Assembly (NCBI GenBank): GCA_947561715.1
Contig: OX387198.1
Coordinates: 13,268,001 to 13,332,000, forward strand
DNA: 64,000 nt
Direction of reading: 5' to 3'
Source of the DNA: Ascidia mentula
Lineage: Eukaryota; Chordata; Ascidiacea; Phlebobranchia; Ascidiidae
Shown here piece after piece: positions 1 through 11,700 of this stretch (position 1 is its first letter; the number at the start of each line of letters is the position of its first letter). Position numbers and translations under genes: made by a program. Under the pieces are notes generated by a model. That model ran no database searches and was not told the DNA's origin. It was given only the letters and a program-made list of their open reading frames with translations.

Positions 1-21
1 AATGTGTTTATATTTGTAAAG

Positions 22-1773
22 GAAAAAGAATGAGTCACTGAATTACATGAGACTCTCATCAAGAATGGATGCTGTCTCTTCCAGACTAAAGACAGCTCAG
101 TCTATGAAATCAGTAAGGTCTTTGTATTAGTAGCTGCGATATTTCTGATAAGTTTTGTTTTGAGGGGTGTGAAAGTGCTGTTGATTTCCAATTACGCAGG
201 AACAAGTTCAATTGTTAGTCTTAGCAGCTTTGTTTATCGTTTTTTTACCGCTTATATAAAACAATGTCAAAAAAATGTTAGGCTAGCCCTTGTGTACAAA
301 GTCAACTAAAAAGTCTTGTTTTCACTGACAAAAGTTGTTCAATATTTCGAGTGAACTACTGTAATGCCCTACTCGTTTTTTAAAGCTGAATTTGTATAGT
401 AAATATCTGAAAAACATTTGGCTTAATCAATTAGGTACCGAAACCAAACACCCACCTCATATTTTTTCTAGATCCACCACTGAGTATGACATTTCTGTTT
501 CCACTGAAATGATAATGGAATTAAGTTTTGGCGAAATACAAAATCTAATCAACATTTTTAAGTAACCAGTATTTCTCTAACCATGCAGCTGACAAAAGAC
601 ATGGGCCATGTTACTGTGGCGCTTGATTCTGCAATGAAAAACATGAACTTGGAGCAAGTTGCAAAAGTTATGGATAAATTTGAAAGTCAATTTGAGGATT
701 TGGATGTTCATGCTTCGGTGAGTAACAGTTTGCCCATTAATTAATGAAGGACCTGCAAGTCTGACAACCCATGTTTTGTGATGAGTTTGCACAGGGTTGC
801 TAAAAAGGTTTTAATTTTGTGGGATTTTTTAACCCCATAGGAATTTTTATGCAAAATCAAATAGTTTAGATCTTTTTAGTTCAGAAAGTGATCATGCCAT
901 TTTGCCGAAATTAATATTTTTGTGATATTTTAAAATAAAAGATTGCACTGACGCTAATCCTCAATCAGTCTTTGCGAGTAATTCTGGATACCATCCCACA
1001 AAAGTCCACAAACAAGGACTCTCATATTGTTTATTTGCAACCTCTGGTGACTGAATATTAGGTCGTGACCCACCATTTGCGAACCCCTGCCCTATGTATC
1101 CACAAACATCAGTTGCAAAGCTTTTATCTTGTTGTGCTTGGGTAAAACAAGTATGTTAGCAAAGATGTTCACAAAATTCATCTACGGGAGAAGTTGAGCA
1201 ACATTTTTTAATGTGCAATTTTCCCAGGTAATGGAAAATACCATGGGTTCAGCCACAGCTTCAACAACTCCACAGGACCAAGTAAAGGCCCTCATACAGC
1301 AAGTTGCTGATGAAAATGGTATGGAAATTACAGCACAACTGGAAGAAGCTGGTATTGGAACAAATACTCTGGAGAGTGAAAGAGCTGCTCCCCAGGAGGA
1401 TGATCTAGAAAGGAGGTAAGTGAACACAGCTATGCAAAATCTTAAGAAAATGTTTTATTGTATAACACAAATCATTTCAGCTGATTTCTTTCGAATTTTA
1501 TATAATTATAAAAATATCCAGAATATAAAAATGTATATATACATGTTTTGTGTGAATATGATTTGGAAACCGTTTTTTTTCACTTTTTAAATTTAATCTT
1601 TAAGTGCAGAAAGTTTGTCTGCAGCCCTTATTGATTATTATGGCTCTTACGTGCATAGAATGTTTGTTTTTTTGCAAGTAATGCCACAAAAGAATTGTAT
1701 GCATATAGTTCATTATATGTCCATTATTATGTTACATAGATTGCGACAAATGAGAGGAGCCATGAACAATTGA
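22..1773 (+). CDS. CHMP1: CHMP1, ESCRT-III subunit (3' four exons; start lies left of window)
   Basis: Exons read at 22-112, 589-717, 1228-1415 and 1740-1773, each bounded by AG/GT with matching phase. The joined product aligns by eye with the second half of CHMP1A/CHMP1B: the helix with RMDAVSSRLKTAQSMKS, then MDKFESQFEDLDVH, MENTMGSAT and the C-terminal helix DDLERRLRQMR. That last segment is the MIT-interacting motif pattern (D/E)xxLxxRLxxLR, which recruits VPS4 and spastin. Family knowledge: CHMP1 is a late ESCRT-III subunit acting on endosome membranes and in abscission. The first exons, including the start codon, lie outside the window, so the gene is partial only for that reason. The final exon codes for only eleven residues before TGA. 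Confidence 0.93.
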
Positions 1774-2169
1774 TCTGTGCCTGAAACAAGCAGAAATAAG
1801 AGGAAGTTCTACATCTATGCATGTGCACTTAGTACTTCTTGCTCAGAAACGGCTGCCATCAGATACACTGTCAGCAAAGTCAAATGTGTATTGTGATTTG
1901 CCTTTAACTTTTGTTACATATAGCCTTTCGCTATTCCTTGCATTTATTATTTGTTACATCTATTTTTGGCTTATATATGTGTTTATTATGAGAAACTAAA
2001 GACAAAATATTTGACTATAGCAAGTGTATTTTTAATTTTGATTTTTTTTTCAACGCGAAGTTGCGAAACTAAATTTTACACTATGTTTTAAGCAGTAAAG
2101 CTAGTAATGTGAGCTGCAAACAGGGCATCTTTGCCTAAATTTTTAGTGGCAAGATCGTCACCAAGCTAC

Positions 2170-2216
2170 ACTGGTGAGAGCCGATAGGTCAACGCAGTGA
2201 CCCTGTTTGCAGATCG
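2170..2216 (+). repeat. Decayed copy of the hammerhead-bearing repeat
   Basis: The segment keeps the order of parts seen in better copies elsewhere: a CACTGGTGAGA-like core, a short stem II remnant (GAGCC/GGTC), then CAGTG and CCTGTTTGCAGAT. The GAAA core is replaced, so activity is not expected. An inverted GAGCTGCAAACAGGG end lies at about 2110, giving the head-to-head layout also seen at 6964-7102. Confidence 0.45.
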
Positions 2217-3548
2217 CTTGTACAACATTTTGTTTTCTCTGGTCCTGTGTAATTAGAGGTACAATTTTGAATTGTAAAGTATATTTCTTGTCTGGTCTGC
2301 AGATATTTTCTACAGTGGAGCTAATTACCGTTGGCAGCTTCTCTTAAATCCCATTAGCGTTGAGTTCTTTTTACATTGGTTTTAGAATCGTAAAAATAAA
2401 TGTACGCTACACAAAATTTGTGTGTTGGAAACGGGTAGAAAACTTCAAAAGTATTTCCTGGGAGTTTTGCAAAATCCGGTTTACATTACTGCATTATTTT
2501 TTGCTTCGTTTACAAGCCTTACCAATGCAGAACACAGAACAATACCAACAAGTTTGTGTTTAAAATAGAACAGTCATTACGAGCCCAAGCAAAGTTCTTG
2601 TTTTAACAATTGCGCTCTTCGATGTAACAAGCAGCCTCACACCATTACTGAACATCCAGTTAAGGTCATGTACGTGGAGAAAGGGTTGGACAGAGGGGGT
2701 AAAAGAACACTTTTTGAATTTTGTGCAAAATTGTCGGGTCATAGAAGAGAATAAACAGAGACTGGATGATAGGGTCGAACTTCGGCGGTAAGAAAAGACA
2801 GTCAGCGACGAAAACCAACTTGCTGGTAAAATTGCTGCAAAATTAGATTGCTAAAATGAGAATTATGACAGGGGTCCACTGTCCCGTTCTCGTTATGGGA
2901 TGAGTACCTGTAGATTGAGATACCAGTTGCTAGTGGAAGACTTGCATTAAGATCATCTTGAAACCGTCGCTATAGGCTATGCGTGAAGTAGCCTACCATT
3001 CTATACAACGAAGCACTGTAACAAGGTACAAAGACCGTAAACAGTAATATTGACCAATTTGCAAAGAAGATGACATGCAGATATGAAATTTCAAATGGGA
3101 TAAAGTTTGAATTTAAAACAGAAATAACGTTGTATAGACATAGGTATATATAGGTTCTGGTCAAATTTTGAGATCGAACTTATGCACTACTCGGCAAAAA
3201 GATGTTTGTGATATTTGCACATTACGAACGCCCGTGTTGGCACGAATCGTTACATAAACGGTGGCTTCCTGGCTTGTGCAATTGTGTAACGCTATGGAAC
3301 ACTCGATGCGATTTTTTGCGGTGGTGTTTGCGTAGTTTTATTACCACGACTTTGAAACAGAGGCTTAACTTACGTTATCAAGAAAACATACAAATTAAAA
3401 CTGTGTTGCATGCGGTGGCCTCGCACATTTGCGTGCTTAACAGTTTTTTTCAACATGTGTTGGCAGCGTGTTTAACAATTAAACTGATTAACTGTACGCA
3501 AAGAGAAACCGCTTGCCATTGCCATTGCAGCATGCACGGCAGCATCGT

Positions 3549-4159
3549 CAGGGTTGCCAGAATATTTTTTTTGTTTAGAGCCAAACAACACGACAAAAAA
3601 CGCCAAAAAGCGCCAAAACTAGTTTTGAGTGAAACAGAAAAGAGCCAATCATTTAAATACTGTATTGTTTAATTTTCTGCTTCCCGAACATATGTTCAAT
3701 TGTATTTACAGGCAAATTACATTCATGTGGTAGAGCAACATATAATCTCTTCTTTGTTTATTTATGCTCTTGGATTATATCCGTCTTTCTATGTGCATAG
3801 CAGTGCCAGTGCTACGCAAACTTTTAACAAACAGTCTTTCAAAACTCAAATTATGACGTCACTAAAGAAGTAGTCAAGTTTACGAAAAAGTCATAGAAGT
3901 GGTTTACGCTACCCAGGCATACAGTTTGCAACGCTTCTGTACTAGCTTGGGCTGTGATGCGTGACGTTTTTACCGAAAAGAAGCATACCGCGAACCTGTT
4001 TCGTCACGAACGAGCCCGGGCAACTTCCGAACGCAAAGCTAACAGGAAAAACGCCAGAAAAGGGCCAAATAAGCCAAACCAAATTTTGGGCGCCAGACAA
4101 AATAGAAAAAAGCCAAATTCTGGGAATTTGGCGCCGAAAGCGCCAATCTGGCAACCCTG
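3549..4159. mobile_element. Non-autonomous hAT-type DNA transposon (611 bp)
   Basis: Terminal inverted repeats CAGGGTTGCCAGA (3549-3561) and TCTGGCAACCCTG (4147-4159) are exact complements. They are flanked by a perfect 8-bp direct repeat AGCATCGT at 3541-3548 and 4160-4167. An 8-bp target duplication plus CAGG-type ends is the established hallmark of the hAT superfamily. Subterminal GCCAAA/GGCGC words occur at both ends. No transposase frame is visible, so the element would depend on enzyme supplied elsewhere. Confidence 0.9.
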
Positions 4160-4198
4160 AGCATCGTCGCCACTAAAAAAAGCCATTTTGTCCGACGA

Positions 4199-4285
4199 AA
4201 TATGGCACTTGTTTCGTAACAATGCAACATGTTTGGTAACAACGCCAAGTGTCCCTAACAATGCTCCGTGTTGGGAAACAATGGC
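4199..4285. repeat. Short degenerate tandem repeat, ~20 bp period
   Basis: About four diverged units of the form AATGCaaCaTGTTtgGtAAC follow each other directly right of the hAT element. Unit boundaries are approximate. Confidence 0.5.
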
Positions 4286-5729
4286 TTGTGCAAGCGTGAT
4301 GCGGGTTTTAGTTCAAAGTTAAGAGAAAGTTTTTGATTTTCACGGGGATTTCGACAAAAATTCTATCTACATTGAGGTATAGATGGAGGATCTACCTCTT
4401 CACGGCGAGGCCTGTTGTTTGCAAATTCGGCAATAAGTTTCAATGCCAAAATCACAGCCAAAACAAGATGTTTCGTTGAATTGTTTATTACGTAATCAGT
4501 TAAGTAAGATGTTTTTTTTCGTGTCAGCAAAAAGTGAAGCTGCTCGAGTTCTAAGAAACTTGCGTAACTAACCACCGATGCATGCAGTCTGTCATTTAGC
4601 TAGCTTGTGCGCTGCCACGCAGCGCAGTTCTCGAGTAACTGTTCAGCTGATGCGAATCGGTAAATTTAGTACGCCTTTTGGTACATTCCAAAGCATTTGA
4701 GAAGTTGTGTTTCCCGAGTTACTGCCCTGACAAATATATCTTATTCGAGACGTCCGTTTGGCAAACTCTGCGGATTTAGGTTTAATAAAACAAGATCGCT
4801 TTTTATCTGTTCCTGCGAACATGTACCATTTATGTTAGTAATGACAGTTGTATTTTGTGAGTGTTTTTTCGTTTGCTTTAGTCTTGTCGGTATTACCAGG
4901 GCCAGCAGATTATTGCTGTGTGTTGTATTCAAAGGCACGATCGACTTTTTCTCTTCGTGCAGATATCTGAAAAATTATAATGCTCTGAATAATTAAACGA
5001 GAGACAGATGAATATGTAATATAGTTGGACAAAGTCCTTATTTGTGATAGAATATTAGTTGTAATAACGACGGCTTTTATAAAATTACTAACGTTAGGTA
5101 AAGGGAATTCGAATATTTTCTTTGGCAAACTAAGTAAGTGAATACAGGACGAACTCACGTCACGTGTAATATAAAATGAAACGCATTATTGAAGCCCCGA
5201 GTGATCTTGCTATTGCAGGCATTGGCAAAACACCCTTACGACAAAAGCAAACCCTAGCAAAATCAAAACACAGCTGCCATTACTTGTAAGCATAAAGTTC
5301 ATGTTCAGTTGAATATACCCATGTGAAGTTTATGGCGTAAGTCATTACGTAACAATAAGTTAAACACACAAAATGAAAAGTAGGTTATAGCGCAACCGGT
5401 AAAAACTTTAGGGGCATGATATGTTCGTGACGCTATCATCTTCAAAAGTTGCGCCAGTGGATTTCCGAATGGGAGAACCTCAAAATTAATTTCTCACATC
5501 CTGACGCAGAACAATGCTCATTAGCAATATATTTGCTGTGCTACGTCGTAGACACTCAAAAATCCGACTGTGTTAAAATATGGAAACGCTGTCTTGTTTC
5601 CCGTCTCATACAACAAACGACATGAATTTGACCATGAACATTTAATCAAGTATATTTCTTTTATCATGGGTTAAAGCTGCAGTTAATCCATTTTCTGTAA
5701 GCTGGTTTCAATACACTAAGTATCCTGTG

Positions 5730-8700
5730 ATGGACGATGATATGAAAACACTTCTGGAACTACTTGAGAATGACACGAACGACAAAATTACTACTGACAT
5801 TGATTGCGGTATACATTTTTTGACAATTTGCAACTTAGTGCAACTTAGTGCAGGTCATGTGACAATTTGCAAAATATCTTTTGTAGAAAATGGTCCCTAT
5901 GTGGGTCAGTGGAAAGAAATTGAAAACATTTCTAGGAAGAACATTCCAGAAATAAACAATTTGCTTGAGCATCATCTTTCTGATTGTTCTCCGGAACAAA
6001 AAATCAGAGCACTTTTTCCGGATGAAATTGAATGCAAATGCTGGTACGTTTGTTGGAAAAATATTATAAATATGGTGGTTGAATATTATTTCTCCTTGGA
6101 TTCTTTTCAACAACTTATTTCGTTCAATTCAGTTCTTTAGTTATTGCCAAGTTTCCGTCTAATTAAACTGTTTAGGCATCTGATCAATACTGAAGAACCT
6201 GTCAGTCAAGAGAGCCTGATGAAAGCAATGGCAATCAAGGACAGCCTTCAGGACCTGGCAAGAAAATCTTTACAGGATGAGAATTTTTCTCTGCATGCTG
6301 ACGATCAAATCAAATTACAACAATTTTATACACAGTTGCAGGTATGTGTAAATTAGTTGAAATCCTATGTAATTTTGTGGTCAAAATTACTTATTGGTAA
6401 CATATGTTTTGATTAAATATTTTATTAAGCTTCTGTAATAAAACCTTTTTTTTCGGTGCCGTAAGACATTTTATCGAAAAAATGACAAGGAGTATAATTA
6501 TTGCATCTGTAACAGGAAATACAATTTAAGCTAATCTATATAAATCACCTGACCGAAGACTTGAAGTTGTTTACGATGTCAAGTGACCACATTGCCTTGA
6601 CGTAAGCAAACCACGCGCGTGAGCAAAACAGTTCGAAAAGTCCTGAACCATGCAAAAAACGACCGAGTTTGGCATAAAGTTACTACAAGTTCACAGAACC
6701 GTCGCGCTCAACTTCGCTAGCTGGGTTTGTTGACCTTGACTTGAGTTTGTTTTCGTTGCGCAACATTTTCTTGCCATGATGAAATTCGAGCCAACAATTG
6801 GTGCACACGCAACGAAGGTTGGTCGTAAACAACTCGCGTTTGCGGCCTCTTTGCTGCAACGAGAAATAATTCGGGAAAATCTACGTATATTTGTGCCAGA
6901 AGTTCAGTTCCTTAGAAAATAAACAGACTCTATATGCGCAAAAAGAGCCATAAGAGTCAATGGGAGCTGCAGACAGGGGTATATACCGTTTCGACCTGTA
7001 AGGTACCCAACATATCGACAATTGACCGAAAAGTACCACAAAGTAGCTGCACTGCTGAGACCATACAGGTCGAAACCGTGTGTACACCTGTATGCAGCTC
7101 GAACAGACTGTACTTTTACAAAAGGCAATTTTTTGACCCATTAAGAAGTTCCCTATGCCCTCCATTACTTTCTTGTTGAATATGCTAGATCTCGCGAATG
7201 TGTCACCATGCACATAATTCCGAACGTCAAGTTTTCTACTCGAATCTGGTTCCGACTGGGTTCAAAAAAACGCCAGGATTACGTCATAATTTGTGCTTCG
7301 TGTACTCATATTTGAAGCTATAAAACTGTTATCTGGTATATGGAAAGTCCGAAACTATTTGTTGTATATGATCATTTTCAAAATCATCACAACCTTTGTT
7401 TCCCCCCAAACCAGGTGTGCGCTATTGCACTGCAATAAAAACTAGTTTCCGTAAAGCAAATGTCAAGTTAATCCTATCTAAGTTTTTTTTTTACTCGGGA
7501 AACATTTCCAATGTGTTGTACACATTAAAAATGTTTTGAACAACATATATACGTAAATGAAAGTTATTCTTCCACGAATTAAAAGGTGAAAAGGAAATTT
7601 CCTTGACTTAACATGAAACAGTGCGTATCTCAGACTGTAGAGCAGTGGCCCGATATCTCCAGTTCAAGGTCAAGAGCTCATATATTTGCATATTTTTTTT
7701 ACCTGCTTTTACTTCACTGATTGATTCTCAAAGTTATTAAACGCGGTTTCGTAACAAGCATTGTTATGGGCATATTTTTTTAAAGTAAAGCTACATAGAA
7801 CTAAATCTTATTACTTGCGTTCAGATGAACCAGCTTGAGGCGATTGACCTCGTGATAATTTACCAGAATATGTTAAAGAAGGAACATGATATCATCACGT
7901 TCGCCAAGGTACGTCCATCTCTGTGGTTTGTGGCACTGCGGCTAATATTTATGCGTCAAAATCAAAGTTTAGATATAGTACGTAGTTTTCCAAAATATAT
8001 ATCAAATCAGTTAAGTTTTTGTAAAACTTTTATATATGGTAATGATGCTGTGGATTTTAGTATTGATCAAACCTGTACTGAAATTTCAATATATTTCTTA
8101 AAAAATCTATTTTGAATTGTGTGACCACATATTAGAACTCGGCACATTCTCTACAAAATGGCTCCATGAGTCGACAGCCCAGCTACGAGAACTCAGATGT
8201 GCAACAACGATATCAGGAACTTTTGAGCGTAAGTGGTTGAAAATGACTCTAACACTCTGGCACCTGAACTTCCACTCAGTGTCTGCAATGTTTCAAACGT
8301 CTCCAATAAAACACAACACAATACATATAGTTCGTGGTTGAATTGTGCTACCTATATAACAAGTATTGATTATTGCACACTCGCAGGACATATCGGAATT
8401 GCAGACGCAAACGCAAAGAATATCAGAGAACATCGGACAACTCGCGGCTGATTACCATCAACTTTGTATATGCTCGGGCTCCAGTAAGTTGGATAATAAT
8501 TCACTTTCTTATAGTTTACTAATGTTCACAGTCCACGTTATCGTATCAATTGTTATGTGAAAAGCACATTGTAACCGAAACACGTGTCGCTTTGCTCGTT
8601 TAGAAGTAGAAAAAAAGTAACATTTTCCTGTGTGTAGTGGACATACTCGATAATTGGAATGTACACGGCGACGTTCGCATTGGACAAAGCATCGTCAATC

Positions 8701-11700
8701 TCATGATGCAACGACGGGTAAATACATCGCATAGCAGTAAAGTGAAGTAATTTTTGTAACTTCGTACGAATCGTTAACTTCTAACTGATGTAGATTGACA
8801 TTATACATCGAAAGCGTTTGAAAACCTTATAAATAAAAAAGGAACTACTCGTCTATTTACAAATTGTTATTTTTTTATGGCTTGTGAAGTTGTGGAAAGT
8901 TATGATGTTTTAAGGCTTGCAAAAATATATTTTGTGTCGCTCAGAACCCTGCTACATCAATAGGCTGACGACCAAAATCGAAATGCTTTTTGGTGTATTT
9001 TAGAACTATAATATACCTGATTAGCGTGTGTGATGTGTTCAGAAGGACATAAAACATATATTTGCAAATCACTGTTTTATCCCAGAATCTGATAAAATAC
9101 CACCGTGACAGCGTGTTTCCTCGGATAAAAAGTCTTCTTTCCAAAATCGATCGCGAAATCAAAGAGTGGCGGCGAGCTCAGGCTTATGCGTGCAACGGAA
9201 AATATGTGGAAAGCTACGACATTGACCAGCTGCAATACTGGTAAAAGTAACACAACAAAATATAAATTTTACTCCGAATGAGAAACAGTGTTTTGTCCTT
9301 GATACAATTTCTGGCTGCATTGCAGAATATGTAGACATACTTTCTCGAACAGAGTGACAACGTCAGAATTCCTACAGTCGAAATATGCTCATGGCCCCAG
9401 CTCTCATTTAAATTGTTAGATTAAGGAATAGATCTTGTAAGAGCAAAGTCACATCTGATAACTTGATAAGTCATAAGCCTGTGACATTCGTAATGTAACA
9501 ACCTATGCTGGTCATATTCTCAGCATACTGAACATTATAACGACTTTTTACAGCTGCAAACCAACCGCCGGTTTGATGAATTTGTGTTTGGAGCAAATTG
9601 CTGATCTTGCGCATTTGGAAGTGGACACAGATGATGCGGTTGCATGCCAGGAGATTCTGGAAGGGTTGAGGATTGGTTACGAAAACCTCGTCAAAGAGTT
9701 AGTTGTCCTGTAAGTGTGTTTTCTTTTGATCTGATAGCTAAATTGTGTCGACATTAATTTTAACATGAGTTTATACAATGTTGCTTTAATTTTTTTTAAA
9801 AAAGATTAACTATAGGCCTATTTTCGAAGACCTTGTACCTCAAAATATTTACAAATCTGAGAAAATAGGACGATAGCACATTTCTGTTACATTTTTTTTT
9901 GTATTTTAACAGGGGTTTGGTCGTTGAAAAGCAACCCCCTCAAGTTCTGATGAAGGACAAAAAGTTTGTTTGTCACCTACGCCACCTAGTGTCAGATGGT
10001 TTAAACATTCATCAGGTAAAAATCCCGCATTTATGGAAAGTGTAGAACAGCGTGTCGAAAAGTACATTTTTTTGCAGTTTTATTTTAACACCAAAGTAGC
10101 GTTGGTTATGAGTGACATGGCCAACAACGTTCTCGAAAATGGAACCAACACACAAATGTAAGTCATATATTACGTACGTAATGAACTCTAAAACCTGCCT
10201 CCGCATATGGGCTGTAAGAGTAAGAGCAAGATCGTAAGGTAAGAAACTGATTTTTTTGAGAAAATATTGGCCTTGCCAATCGGCTAGCATTTATTGCGAC
10301 TTTGCTTAGCATTTTACTATTGACATTTGGACATAACCATATTGTTTTAAATCGACAGCAGCAAAATTTATAAACTAGTTTGTATGTGGACGTATAACCA
10401 TGCTTAGTTTCTATGCATATGTTTATAAACGGCTTTGCACTACTAATGACAAGGTTCTTCCCAAAATGCCAGATGTTGTAAGCAAAGCCGTTATTGTTGT
10501 AATCTAAATGTTGTGCAGAATAACGTCCGGCGAGATATTGAACAATTCGAAGAACTCGGATTACAACGATCAGCTCAAACAACTTAGAGTTCTGATGACT
10601 AACATGGTGAGAAGAAAATCAACAGCCCTACTTGCATAATTTATTTACCTTGACGTGTTTCCAAACTCAAGCAGCCAAATACGTCTAAAATTTTTGTTTA
10701 AACGTGATTTGTTTTCATTCAAAAGACATTGAAGATGAAAATCAGAGGTGACAAGGGCAAAGCCGACACAGTTACAGAAGAAAAATACTGCATGGTTTTC
10801 CGTTCCCAGATCCACCTTCGATTGGCGAATAACAAAGAATACGAAGTTACTGCCCAGGTTAGTGTGCTGTTAATTATGTGCCAAAGAACGCTGTGTTACC
10901 GATGAAAAGCAAGTGAACAATACGACAACATCGACAAATGTATTTTCTTTAAACACCGCGATTTGAATCTTGGTAATCCTGATCATGTTTTCGTCGTTGC
11001 GTATTTATGCACGGGTGTAGCGCCTTGTCCGGTATGCCGTTTGCGCAAGACGTTTTCAAAAATGATATTTTGTTTTTCCTGCTAAGAATTGCCTTGATGT
11101 CCATTTCCCAGGGAATTTATACTCTATCTTGTTCAAACTGCAGCGTCCGTAAAGTTTTTTTGGTAAAAATATACTCGTATGACACAGTTTTTGCATCGCA
11201 GGCAATGTCCCTTCCGATTGTCGTGATATCTCACGGGAAACAGGAGGCAGACGCGCAAGCCACGATCTTCTGGGATAACGCATTCTCAGATGTTGTGAGT
11301 AAGCTAGTAAAAATAGATGGACTTAATGTTTTGCATTGTTGATCTGCTTGTTATATTCCGTAATGTGTCTTGGTATACGTGGTGAGTTAAGACTTTTGCG
11401 GAATGTTACATTTATAGGTTTTGAAACTCAGCACTGGGAATTTAACTTTGTACAGACTAAAAATTTGCGTTTGCACATTTACAAACGTTTGTAGATTGCA
11501 CTTGCTTATAATCACAGCAATGGCTATCAGGTTTTTAATTTTGTTATCCCGAATCTAATTCGCTATTGTTTTCATCGGAAAAGGAATACTGTTATTCCCC
11601 TCTGTAAGCTGTTCCTTGTGCACTTTCAGTTCCGTCGACCTTTCGAAACTCCGAACCAAGTCCAGTGGAGTTGGATCATTGACAGTTTGCACTGGTTGTG

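Larger units (their letters stand above)
1774..5729. other. Intergenic region between CHMP1 and STAT
   Basis: No convincing exons. It holds a decayed hammerhead-type relic (about 2170-2216), a hAT non-autonomous element with target duplication (3549-4159) and a short tandem repeat (about 4199-4285). The open frame of 156 codons at 3202-3672 has no recognisable protein features and runs into the hAT element, so it is not called. Confidence 0.6.

Noticed and set aside
1040-1092. Possible hAT end (TTTGCGAACCCCTG) in a CHMP1 intron
   Set aside because: Typical-looking terminus, but no matching left end or 8-bp duplication was found.
3202-3672. 156-codon open frame on the plus strand
   Set aside because: No family resemblance, odd composition, and its end runs into the hAT element at 3549; likely chance.
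7225-7700. Possible tRNA-like box sequences in STAT intron 2
   Set aside because: Isolated GGTTC-like and TAG...AGC words without a cloverleaf.
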